Positions 46,794 through 54,434 of a stretch of DNA of 64,000 bases are shown one piece after another (position 1 is the stretch's first letter; the number at the start of each line of letters is the position of its first letter). The notes under the pieces are model-generated. The model saw nothing but the letters and a program-made list of their open reading frames with translations, made no database searches and had not been told where the DNA came from. The position numbers and the translations under genes are program-made. Origin of the DNA: Gelidibacter mesophilus DSM 14095 (GTDB lineage: Bacteria; Bacteroidota; Bacteroidia; Flavobacteriales; Flavobacteriaceae); assembly GCF_000423005.1 (NCBI RefSeq), contig NZ_AUHD01000001.1, positions 186,001 through 250,000 on the forward strand. Reading direction: 5' to 3'.

Positions 46794-47681
46794 TTATTTG
46801 TTATTTTTGGTTGTGGCTATAATGGCACCATCTTTTGCTTTCTTGCCATAAATGCTCGTGGCGGTATCAGGTTGAAGTTGGTCCACTGATTGGAGGCTGT
46901 TGGAATTTGCCAATTGCTTCAGTGTACGAAAATCCGACTCTTTACCATCTATAATAATAATCTTTTTCGAATTCTTATCATCGGGGAAATTAAATTTATT
47001 CAATGCCGAATCATTGTCGTGATTGTCGAAAAACCAAGAGAGATTGTTTCTTGAAAAACCGCTGGATTCCATTTGTTTTTTCATCTTTTCCCTGAGTTCG
47101 TCTAGATTTAATGTTTGGCCATTCAAAAAGAAAGCATGATCCTGAGCATCGAAGAAATCGTCAAAATTTAAATTTCCAAATTGTGGCATCGAAGATAAAT
47201 CGAGAGAATCTGGATCAAATCCAAATGGAGACATATTAGGGCGATTAAAAAATGCCATCGCTCCTTGTTCTTTGCTAGAGCCTGTGATATAAAGTGTATC
47301 ATCTTTTTTTCCAAAGATAATCTGCGGGATTGGCACATTACTGGACATGTGGCTTACCGCTTGATTTCCGTTAACATCAGTCAGTTCTATTTTGATACCA
47401 ATAATTTTGCTATCAGCGTTGCGTTCTATTTGAGTGAAGGAAGCGGTAATTTGTTGTTCTTTGAGAAGCGTTTGGATGTCCTCAAATTCTGAATCTGAAG
47501 TATTACTGTCAATTGTAACCGACGTGTTGTCGTTAGGAACTTTATTCACATCCGTATAAACCTCGCTTTTTGCTTGGGCAAAGGGTTTTGATTTGTGGGC
47601 GAAAGTTTTTAAGGAAATTAGACCAATAATGGCAACAACGATTACGCCCAATCCGATTTTAATAAATTTAGCAGTTTTCAT
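46794..47681 (-). CDS. single-pass membrane protein related to the BlaR1 outer domains
   Basis: 295 residues. One N-terminal membrane helix (about 8-26), then an acidic linker. Residues about 60-130 match the first extracytoplasmic domain of the adjacent M56 protein: FTQIERNADSKIIGIKIELT against FKNIKRNSKNEIIGIKVAYN. Residues about 240-295 match its plug-like motif: IIIIDGKESDFRT ... SIYGKKAKDGAIIATTKNNK. The peptidase part is missing. It lies upstream of the BlaI gene and has its own terminator, so it is probably a separate transcript, perhaps repressed by the same operator. A role in sensing is inferred only. Confidence 0.75.
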   Translation of the reverse strand: MKTAKFIKIGLGVIVVAIIGLISLKTFAHKSKPFAQAKSEVYTDVNKVPNDNTSVTIDSNTSDSEFEDIQTLLKEQQITASFTQIERNADSKIIGIKIELTDVNGNQAVSHMSSNVPIPQIIFGKKDDTLYITGSSKEQGAMAFFNRPNMSPFGFDPDSLDLSSMPQFGNLNFDDFFDAQDHAFFLNGQTLNLDELREKMKKQMESSGFSRNNLSWFFDNHDNDSALNKFNFPDDKNSKKIIIIDGKESDFRTLKQLANSNSLQSVDQLQPDTATSIYGKKAKDGAIIATTKNNK

Positions 47682-47967
47682 TTTATGTCGTTTTTATTCA
47701 AGATTATTACATAATTAAATATGATATAAAAGTTTAACGAAACTTTTGTTTGGAATGTTAACGATTGTGAAAATCAAAAGAATGTGATTTAAATATTGAG
47801 CATTAGAGCATTAAAATTTTTATGCGATAAGTTTTAATTTTAGATGTTCATGTTGAAAATTATAAAAGAAAATTTTTAAAAGTGGATGAGTGATTTTTTT
47901 CTATTTTGATAAACTTCAATAGTTTTATCGTACTATGAATATAGTATCTTCGCAAAAAAAATAATTT

Positions 47968-48921
47968 ATGAGTATTGTTTGGGTAGTATTAGGTTTAATT
48001 CTTTTGGTAGTAGGTGGCGAATTTTTAGTACGTGCTTCCGTTGCGTTATCACTTAAATTTAATATCTCCAAATTGGTCATTGGTATGACCGTGGTGTCAT
48101 TTGCAACATCAGCTCCTGAGCTTTTGGTGAGTTTACAGGCTGCCTTAGCCGGTTCTTCAGATATTGCTTTAGGCAATGTCATTGGCTCCAATATTGCAAA
48201 TATTGGTTTGGTTTTGGGTATTACCGTTCTTATTTCTCCAATTGTTGTTGACAAGAATTTTTACAAACTTAATTGGCCAATGATGATGTTGCTATCCGTG
48301 GTGCTTTATTTTATGTTGCAAAGCGGAAATGTTCTCAACCGATGGGAAGGTGCAGCCTTATTGCTTTCTCTTGTGATCTTTCTTATGGTTTTGATCAGAC
48401 GCTCAAGAAGGCAGCCTGAAACCAATATAGAAGATGTTGATGAGTCTTTGCAAATCACTTCAGGGTTCAAAATTACTATTTGGTTGCTTATTGGCGCCGC
48501 CGCGCTCTATTTTGGTAGTGAATGGCTTGTCTTTGGTGCCAAGGAAATGGCCATTTCTTTTGGTGTTAGTGAACGCGTTATTTCAGTAACCATGGTCGCA
48601 ATTGGTACAAGTGTTCCAGAATTGGCAGCCTCTGTGATCGCAGCTTTAAAAAAGGAGAAAGCCATTTCATTGGGGAATTTAATTGGCTCTAATATTTTCA
48701 ATATAGCCTCAGTACTCGGACTTACGGCAATCATTCAACCAGTTGTAGTGAATAGTCCAAAAATATTGAGCAATGATATGATTTGGATGATAGCATTTGC
48801 ATTTGTTTTAATTCCTATGATTTTTCTTCCAAAGAAATTCGAGCTAGGTCGACTCAAAGGATTCATTTTGCTTGCATCCTACCTCATTTTTATCTTTTTA
48901 GCCTTTTATGTCGAAAATTAG
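47968..48921 (+). CDS. calcium/sodium antiporter, CaCA family
   Basis: 317 residues with about ten membrane helices and the two inverted alpha-repeats that define the family: GMTVVSFATSAPELLVSLQA with GNVIGSNIANIGLVLG (first half) and AIGTSVPELAASVIAALKKE with GNLIGSNIFNIASVLG (second half). The acidic residues in both repeats are intact. Inner-membrane exchanger of the YrbG type. No partner gene in the surrounding sequence; a likely terminator follows at 48959. Confidence 0.94.
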   Translation: MSIVWVVLGLILLVVGGEFLVRASVALSLKFNISKLVIGMTVVSFATSAPELLVSLQAALAGSSDIALGNVIGSNIANIGLVLGITVLISPIVVDKNFYKLNWPMMMLLSVVLYFMLQSGNVLNRWEGAALLLSLVIFLMVLIRRSRRQPETNIEDVDESLQITSGFKITIWLLIGAAALYFGSEWLVFGAKEMAISFGVSERVISVTMVAIGTSVPELAASVIAALKKEKAISLGNLIGSNIFNIASVLGLTAIIQPVVVNSPKILSNDMIWMIAFAFVLIPMIFLPKKFELGRLKGFILLASYLIFIFLAFYVEN

Positions 48922-48958
48922 AGGGGTGATTATTGCGAATATCACAAAATTTAACCCA

Positions 48959-48981
48959 GCACCCTAAATTTTTAGGGGTGC
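48959..48981 (+). terminator. terminator of the antiporter gene
   Basis: Stem GCACCCTAAA / TTTAGGGGTGC with one bulged G, followed by a T-rich stretch; 38 bases after the antiporter stop codon. Confidence 0.7.
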
Positions 48982-49043
48982 AATTTATTTTGTCTTCTAT
49001 TTTTTTTATTTTTGTGACATAATTTTAACCAAATACACAAATT

Positions 49044-51230
49044 ATGTCAACGCTACGCTTTCATGCTATTAAAAAAACTCTCGATCGTAAACCTATTGTT
49101 TTTGAGGAAACAGAACGCCGATCTGCAATTTTTGGTTCCAATGTTTTTAATGAGGCCACCATGCGGCAGTTTCTTACCAAAGAAGCTTTTAATAGTGTCA
49201 TGTCTGCAGTTGAAAATGGAACCAAGATAGACCGATCTGTTGCCGATCATATTTCAACAGGAATGAAAGAATGGTCTATCTCAAAAGGGGCAACCCATTA
49301 TTCACACTGGTTTCAGCCATTAACAGGTTCTACTGCTGAAAAACATGATGCGTTTTTTGAAACTATTGGTAACGGATTGGCTATTGAAAAATTTGGCGGT
49401 TCACAATTGGTGCAACAAGAGCCCGATGCATCCAGTTTCCCTAATGGAGGAATTAGAAATACTTTTGAAGCTCGAGGTTACACAGCATGGGACCCAACGT
49501 CTCCGGCATTTATTTACGGCACTACCTTATGTATTCCAACAGTGTTTGTGTCCTATACAGGAGAAGCTTTAGATTATAAAACCCCTTTGCTACGAGCCTT
49601 GTTTGCGATGGATACTGCAGCAGTTGCGGTTTGCAAATATTTTGACAAGAACGTGAAGAAGGTAAATACATCATTAGGTTGGGAGCAAGAATATTTTTTA
49701 ATTGATAGGGCCTTAGCGGCGTCCAGACCAGATATAGTACAGACAGGTCGCACCTTATTGGGCCATTCAGCGGCAAAAGGGCAACAGTTGGATGATCATT
49801 ATTTCGGATCTATTCCAGCTAGAGCATTGTCTTATATGATGGATTTGGAAGTAGAATGTATGCTTTTAGGAATTCCGGTTAAGACAAGACATAACGAAGT
49901 GGCTCCAAACCAATTTGAATTGGCACCAATTTTTGATGAAGCAAACTTAGCGGTCGACCATAATTCCTTACTGATGGATGTGATGCACAAAGTGTCAGAA
50001 CGACATAACTTTAAGGTTTTGTTTCATGAAAAACCGTTTGCTGGGGTTAATGGTTCTGGTAAGCACAATAACTGGAGTTTGACTACAGATACAGGTATTA
50101 ATTTGTTAGGACCAGGCAAAACGCCAATGAGTAATTTACAGTTCTTAACGTTTTTCATCAATACTATAAAGGCTGTGAACGATCATGAAGAGCTTTTAAG
50201 AGCAGCAATAGCCTCGGCAAGCAATGATCATCGTTTGGGTGCAAATGAAGCACCGCCCGCAATTATGTCCGTTTTTATTGGAGAACAATTGACAAATGTG
50301 TTGAACGAATTGGAGAATGTGACCAATGGCAAACTGTCGCCAGAGGAAAAAACCGATTTAAAACTGAATGTTGTTGGGAAGATTCCGGATGTATTACTGG
50401 ATAATACAGATAGAAATAGAACCTCCTCATTTGCATTTACAGGTAATAAATTTGAATTCAGAGCCGTAGGATCTACTGCCAATTGTGCCAATCCCATGAC
50501 TGTTTTAAATACAATTGTGGCCAAGCAATTGACGGATTTTAAAGTTGAAGTTGATAAGTTGATCAATGACAAGGAAATGAAAAAAGATGATGCCATTTTC
50601 AATGTATTGAGAGACTATATCAAAAAGTCAAAAAACATTCTTTTTGAGGGTAATGGTTATGGTGAAGAATGGGAAAAAGAGGCTAAAAAGCGAGGCTTAA
50701 GCAATCACAGGACGACCCCTGAAGCGTTGAAAGCAAAAGTATCCAAAAAAGCAATCGCGCTTTTTGAAGAAATGGGCGTTATGAATAAAGTGGAGAGCGA
50801 AGCACGCTACGAGATTGAAATGGAAGAATATGTGCTACGTATCCAAATTGAAGGACGGGTATTGGGCGATATTGCAAGAAATCATATTGTACCTGTGGCA
50901 GTTCAGTACCAAAACCGATTAATTAAAAATGTCAAAGGTTTAAAGGAGATCTATGGGAAAGACTTTAAGAAATTTGCCCAAGAACAACTTAATTTGATCG
51001 AAGATATTTCAGGGCATATTTCTTCTATTAATTCTGATGTTACTAGAATGACCGATGAAAGAAGAACGGCTAACCTAGTAGAAGACTTTGAAAAGAAAGC
51101 ACATGATTATTGTTTTAAGGTAAAACCTTTGTTTGACAGTATCCGATATCATTGTGATAAATTGGAATTATTAGTAGATGATGAGCTTTGGCCGATGACA
51201 AAATACCGTGAATTGTTGTTTACAAGTTAA
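49044..51230 (+). CDS. glnN: glutamine synthetase type III
   Basis: 728 residues, much longer than type I (about 470), as expected for GSIII. Family hallmarks: WFQPLTGSTAEKHDAF, QEYFLIDRA and KHNNWSLTTD with the catalytic glutamate/asparagine positions, plus a long C-terminal helical part. It makes glutamine from glutamate and ammonia with ATP, the main ammonium-assimilation step in many Bacteroidota. No PII or sensor gene is nearby. A perfect terminator follows 27 bases after the stop codon. Confidence 0.96.
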   Translation: MSTLRFHAIKKTLDRKPIVFEETERRSAIFGSNVFNEATMRQFLTKEAFNSVMSAVENGTKIDRSVADHISTGMKEWSISKGATHYSHWFQPLTGSTAEKHDAFFETIGNGLAIEKFGGSQLVQQEPDASSFPNGGIRNTFEARGYTAWDPTSPAFIYGTTLCIPTVFVSYTGEALDYKTPLLRALFAMDTAAVAVCKYFDKNVKKVNTSLGWEQEYFLIDRALAASRPDIVQTGRTLLGHSAAKGQQLDDHYFGSIPARALSYMMDLEVECMLLGIPVKTRHNEVAPNQFELAPIFDEANLAVDHNSLLMDVMHKVSERHNFKVLFHEKPFAGVNGSGKHNNWSLTTDTGINLLGPGKTPMSNLQFLTFFINTIKAVNDHEELLRAAIASASNDHRLGANEAPPAIMSVFIGEQLTNVLNELENVTNGKLSPEEKTDLKLNVVGKIPDVLLDNTDRNRTSSFAFTGNKFEFRAVGSTANCANPMTVLNTIVAKQLTDFKVEVDKLINDKEMKKDDAIFNVLRDYIKKSKNILFEGNGYGEEWEKEAKKRGLSNHRTTPEALKAKVSKKAIALFEEMGVMNKVESEARYEIEMEEYVLRIQIEGRVLGDIARNHIVPVAVQYQNRLIKNVKGLKEIYGKDFKKFAQEQLNLIEDISGHISSINSDVTRMTDERRTANLVEDFEKKAHDYCFKVKPLFDSIRYHCDKLELLVDDELWPMTKYRELLFTS

Positions 51231-51257
51231 TTTAGAATAACACTTTTTCGAAATCAT

Positions 51258-51287
51258 AAAAAACCTCCTTGCTAGAGGTTTTTTTTG
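51258..51287 (+). terminator. glnN terminator
   Basis: Perfect 10-bp stem AAAAAACCTC / GAGGTTTTTT (51258-51267, 51275-51284), 7-base loop, ending in a T-run. Confidence 0.92.
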
Positions 51288-51423
51288 TGTGCTGTATTGC
51301 TCTCAAACCGTCCTCAAATGGGTAAGTTTACTTAGATGTCCGTCTAAATCTGGTAGTTTGTCTAATTAAAACGCAACTAAACGAAAACATCGTTAAAGAC
51401 ACGAAATCAGCGTCTTGTTTTCG

Positions 51424-51431
51424 TAGATTTG
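51424..51431 (+). promoter_or_regulatory. promoter element of the 49-residue gene
   Basis: TAGATTTG, an exact TAnnTTTG match 27 bases ahead of the ATG at 51459; no clear TTG element at the standard distance. Confidence 0.5.
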
Positions 51432-51458
51432 TAGTGCTATTAATCAATATCTATTAAG

Positions 51459-51608
51459 ATGAAAAAACTTATTCTAAGCCTTGCGGCTTTGGCATTCGCG
51501 ACCTATTGGTTTTCTCAAGATGATTCAAATGATGATGCTGCGCTTTCAAATCAAGATACTGTGGCAGTCATCCATAATGGGATTCAAAAAGATTCTCAAC
51601 TTAAGTAA
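51459..51608 (+). CDS. 49-residue membrane-anchored or secreted peptide
   Basis: Short plus-strand gene (49 residues): a hydrophobic N-terminus MKKLILSLAALAFATYWFSQ followed by an acidic, serine- and asparagine-rich tail (DDSNDDAALSN). Either a signal peptide with a very short mature peptide or a small membrane protein. It has a TAGATTTG promoter element and a terminator downstream (51665-51708), so it can be an independent unit. No family recognised. Confidence 0.6.
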   Translation: MKKLILSLAALAFATYWFSQDDSNDDAALSNQDTVAVIHNGIQKDSQLK

Positions 51609-51664
51609 TAAGTTGGGCTAAACTTAAATAAAATCTATATTGTAATCATATTTTGAAAAACAAT

Positions 51665-51708
51665 AAAAGGACAATTAATTTAAAAAATTAGTTGTCCTTT
51701 TTTTTATA
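51665..51708 (+). terminator. terminator after the 49-residue gene
   Basis: Long stem AAAAGGACAATTAATT / AATTAGTTGTCCTTTT (one G-U) with an A-rich loop, followed by a T-run. Supports an independent short transcript. Confidence 0.85.
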
Positions 51709-51851
51709 CCTATAATCAACGTAATCCTCCAAGGTTTCCCAGAGAATATTTAGAGGAGCGAAGGTTAAAAACAAGCGCAATACTTAATTCAAATACGAAT
51801 ATCAGGGAAAACTAAAATACAATCCTTATTTTTACGTTTCCAATTTAAATT

Positions 51852-53030
51852 ATGAGTCAAGACATTAATAAAAGGTATGCCCAAAGAGGTGTTTCAGCTT
51901 CTAAAGAAGATGTTCATAATGCCATCAAGAATATTGATAAGGGCTTGTTTCCACAAGCATTTTGTAAAATTGTGCCAGATTATCTTACCAACGATGAGGA
52001 ATATTGTCTCATCATGCATGCTGATGGTGCGGGGACAAAGTCATCTTTGGCATATATGTATTGGAAAGAAACGGGTGACATTTCTGTTTGGAAAGGTATA
52101 GCGCAAGATGCATTGATCATGAACATTGACGATTTGCTTTGTGTGGGGGCTACAGATAATATCATGTTGTCCTCTACAATTGGAAGAAATAAAAATGTCA
52201 TTCCTGGAGAAGTCATTTCTGCAATTATAAATGGTGGAGAAGAACTGATTTCAGAATTACGGTCTTTTGGTGTAACCATCCACTCTACAGGCGGTGAAAC
52301 CGCTGACGTAGGCGATCTGGTGCGTACCATTATTGTAGATTCCACGGTTACGGCACGAATGAAACGATCGGAAGTTATCGATAACGCAAATATTAAAGCA
52401 GGAGATGTTATTGTTGGGTTGTCTTCATCTGGACAGGCGAGTTATGAAACCGCCTATAATGGTGGGATGGGCAGTAATGGTCTGACTTCGGCAAGGCATG
52501 ATGTGTTCCATAATTATTTGGCTGAAAAATTTCCAGAAAGTTTTGATGCCGCAATTCCTAAGGATTTGGTATACTCTGGAACCGTAAAATTGACCGATGC
52601 TGTTGAAGGATCACCGGTGAATGCAGGGAAGCTGGTGCTTTCGCCAACTCGGACATATGCACCAATAATCAAAAAGATTTTATCTAAATATACACCTGAA
52701 GATATTCATGGAATGGTGCATTGCAGTGGTGGTGCCCAAACCAAGATTCTTCACTTTATAAAAGACCTTCATATTATCAAAGATAATTTATTCCCTATTC
52801 CTGCGTTATTTAAATTGATACAGGAACAATCCAATACCAATTGGAAGGAAATGTATGAAGTGTTCAACTGCGGCCACCGTATGGAGCTATATGTGCCGCC
52901 ATCCATAGCTGAGGATTTGATTGCAATATCAAAATCCTTTAACGTGGAGGCGCAAATAGTAGGAAGGGTGGAAAATGCCGCTAAAAAGCAGTTGACCATT
53001 TCAAGTGAATATGGAGAATTTAAGTATTAA
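51852..53030 (+). CDS. purM: phosphoribosylformylglycinamidine cyclo-ligase
   Basis: 392 residues of the Bacteroidota-type AIR synthetase. Signature regions: YCLIMHADGAGTKSSLAYMY (ATP-binding glycine-rich part with the GTK motif), HSTGGETADVGDLVR and GMVHCSGGAQTKILHFI. It closes the imidazole ring in purine synthesis. It is about 40 residues longer than E. coli PurM. No other pur genes nearby. It follows the 49-residue gene and precedes a DUF3078 gene by 30 bases. Confidence 0.94.
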   Translation: MSQDINKRYAQRGVSASKEDVHNAIKNIDKGLFPQAFCKIVPDYLTNDEEYCLIMHADGAGTKSSLAYMYWKETGDISVWKGIAQDALIMNIDDLLCVGATDNIMLSSTIGRNKNVIPGEVISAIINGGEELISELRSFGVTIHSTGGETADVGDLVRTIIVDSTVTARMKRSEVIDNANIKAGDVIVGLSSSGQASYETAYNGGMGSNGLTSARHDVFHNYLAEKFPESFDAAIPKDLVYSGTVKLTDAVEGSPVNAGKLVLSPTRTYAPIIKKILSKYTPEDIHGMVHCSGGAQTKILHFIKDLHIIKDNLFPIPALFKLIQEQSNTNWKEMYEVFNCGHRMELYVPPSIAEDLIAISKSFNVEAQIVGRVENAAKKQLTISSEYGEFKY

Positions 53031-53060
53031 AAACTAGTCTAAAACATTAATTCCTACTTA

Positions 53061-54017
53061 ATGAGAAAGATTTTATGGATGTGCATGGTATTGCTATGCC
53101 AATTTTCAATCGGTCAAACTACAAATGCCGGAAAGGATTCCTTACCTATTAAAGAGGTACCTAAATGGGTTCTAAGCAACAGAGCTAGTATTGATATCAG
53201 TGAAGTGACCTTTGTCAACTGGAGTTCGGGAGGTAGTAATTCAATTTCTGGGCTTTTGGGATTCAAATCATCTTATAATTTTATTGGCGATAATTTTTAT
53301 TGGAAAAACAGAGGAGAAGCGCGCTATGGAATGAATAAACAAGAGAGTCAGAATTTGAGAAAAACGGAGGATCTTCTTGAGCTAAATTCGAGTATGGGAT
53401 ATAGAAAGGATTCCTTGACCAATTGGTTTTTTTCTGCTCATTTTAACTTTAAATCGCAGTTTACCAATGGTTATAAATATCCAGACCGCGAGCGGGAGAT
53501 TTCAAAATTCATGGCCCCTGGTTACATGTTTATTGGTGGAGGTGCTGAATATGGCAAGGATATGGAGAAATTCTCATTTTATTTTTCGCCTTTAACCGTC
53601 AAAACCACTTTTGTTCTTGATGAAGACTTATCAAATAGTGGTGCTTTTGGTGTCGATCCCGCCATATATGATGAGGATGGCAACCTAGTCAAGTCCGGCC
53701 AAAGAATGAGAAATGAGGTCGGTATTCTGGTAACCCACTTTTTTGAAACTGAAATGTTCGAAAACATCAATATCTCAACAAGACTTAGCTTATACACTGA
53801 TTATATTCAAAGTTTTGGAAATGTGGATGTGGATTGGCTTGTCAATTTTGATTTTAAGGTTAATCAATACGTTAAGGCTTCTTTGACTTCTCATCTACGA
53901 TATGATGACGATATCAAAACGACTACAGCAACCGAAGTGGAGGGAGAGTATGTGGAAAGCGGCGCCAGGGTGCAATGGAAGCAACTTCTAGGTATTGGTG
54001 TTGCTTTTAATTTTTAG
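53061..54017 (+). CDS. DUF3078 family secreted protein
   Basis: 318 residues. Signal peptide about 1-18 (MRKILWMCMVLLCQFSIGQ). DUF3078 with the hallmark SEVTFVNWSSGGSNSISGLL (residues about 48-68) and many aromatic beta strands, ending in an outer-membrane-like phenylalanine (VAFNF). Its pattern suggests a small beta-barrel or periplasmic beta protein. Typical of Bacteroidota, function unknown. It lies 30 bases after purM with no stated link. Confidence 0.88.
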   Translation: MRKILWMCMVLLCQFSIGQTTNAGKDSLPIKEVPKWVLSNRASIDISEVTFVNWSSGGSNSISGLLGFKSSYNFIGDNFYWKNRGEARYGMNKQESQNLRKTEDLLELNSSMGYRKDSLTNWFFSAHFNFKSQFTNGYKYPDREREISKFMAPGYMFIGGGAEYGKDMEKFSFYFSPLTVKTTFVLDEDLSNSGAFGVDPAIYDEDGNLVKSGQRMRNEVGILVTHFFETEMFENINISTRLSLYTDYIQSFGNVDVDWLVNFDFKVNQYVKASLTSHLRYDDDIKTTTATEVEGEYVESGARVQWKQLLGIGVAFNF

Positions 54018-54318
54018 GCTGCAAATTTCTTGATATCTTCTTTTTGCTGTTATTAAATTGAGTTCATTCTTTATGGGTTCAAAGTTGTTAAGGTCAATTT
54101 AAGAATTTGGACCGTACCTATAAAAAATTATATTTTAGACCCTAATAATTGGGGTCAAACAAATCTAATTTTTTTACTTATTAGCATGTTTTTAGCGTTG
54201 AGTCCCATCTCTAAAACATTCCTTTTTAAGAAAACATCTATTTTAGATTTCCAAAGTTTATTTTTAAAATTTGTTAACTTTATAATGTTGATAAATCTTT
54301 AATCATTTGATTTTAAGT

Positions 54319-54334
54319 AAAATACATGTATTTT
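54319..54334. promoter_or_regulatory. palindrome in the nrdJ leader, possible operator
   Basis: AAAATACATGTATTTT, a perfect 16-base palindrome, about 100 bases ahead of nrdJ. It could be a regulator site; AT-rich palindromes also occur by chance in this low-GC genome. Confidence 0.4.
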
Positions 54335-54386
54335 AATGTAGACTTTATGATTTTGATCATGTGATGGATTGTTTATTTTTTGTTTC

Positions 54387-54429
54387 TTTATGCTTTCTAA
54401 CAATTAGTTTTCAATTGATAAAGCATAAA
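54387..54429 (+). promoter_or_regulatory. hairpin directly before nrdJ
   Basis: Perfect 10-bp stem TTTATGCTTT / AAAGCATAAA (54387-54396, 54420-54429) enclosing a second 5-bp stem CAATT/AATTG. It ends 5 bases before the ATG and would hide the ribosome entry region when folded. Confidence 0.55.
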
Positions 54430-54434
54430 AATCC

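Larger units (their letters stand above)
54018..54434. other. 417-base leader region of the class II ribonucleotide reductase
   Basis: No reading frame. It holds a perfect palindrome AAAATACATGTATTTT at 54319-54334 and a 10-bp hairpin ending 5 bases before the nrdJ start. I looked for a cobalamin riboswitch core (GCCACTG) and saw none. No NrdR-type box was recognised either. Confidence 0.55.

Noticed and set aside
54018-54434. Cobalamin riboswitch ahead of nrdJ
   Set aside because: No GCCACTG core or other hallmark; the same check ahead of icmF (62672-62877) and the BtuF-like gene was also negative.
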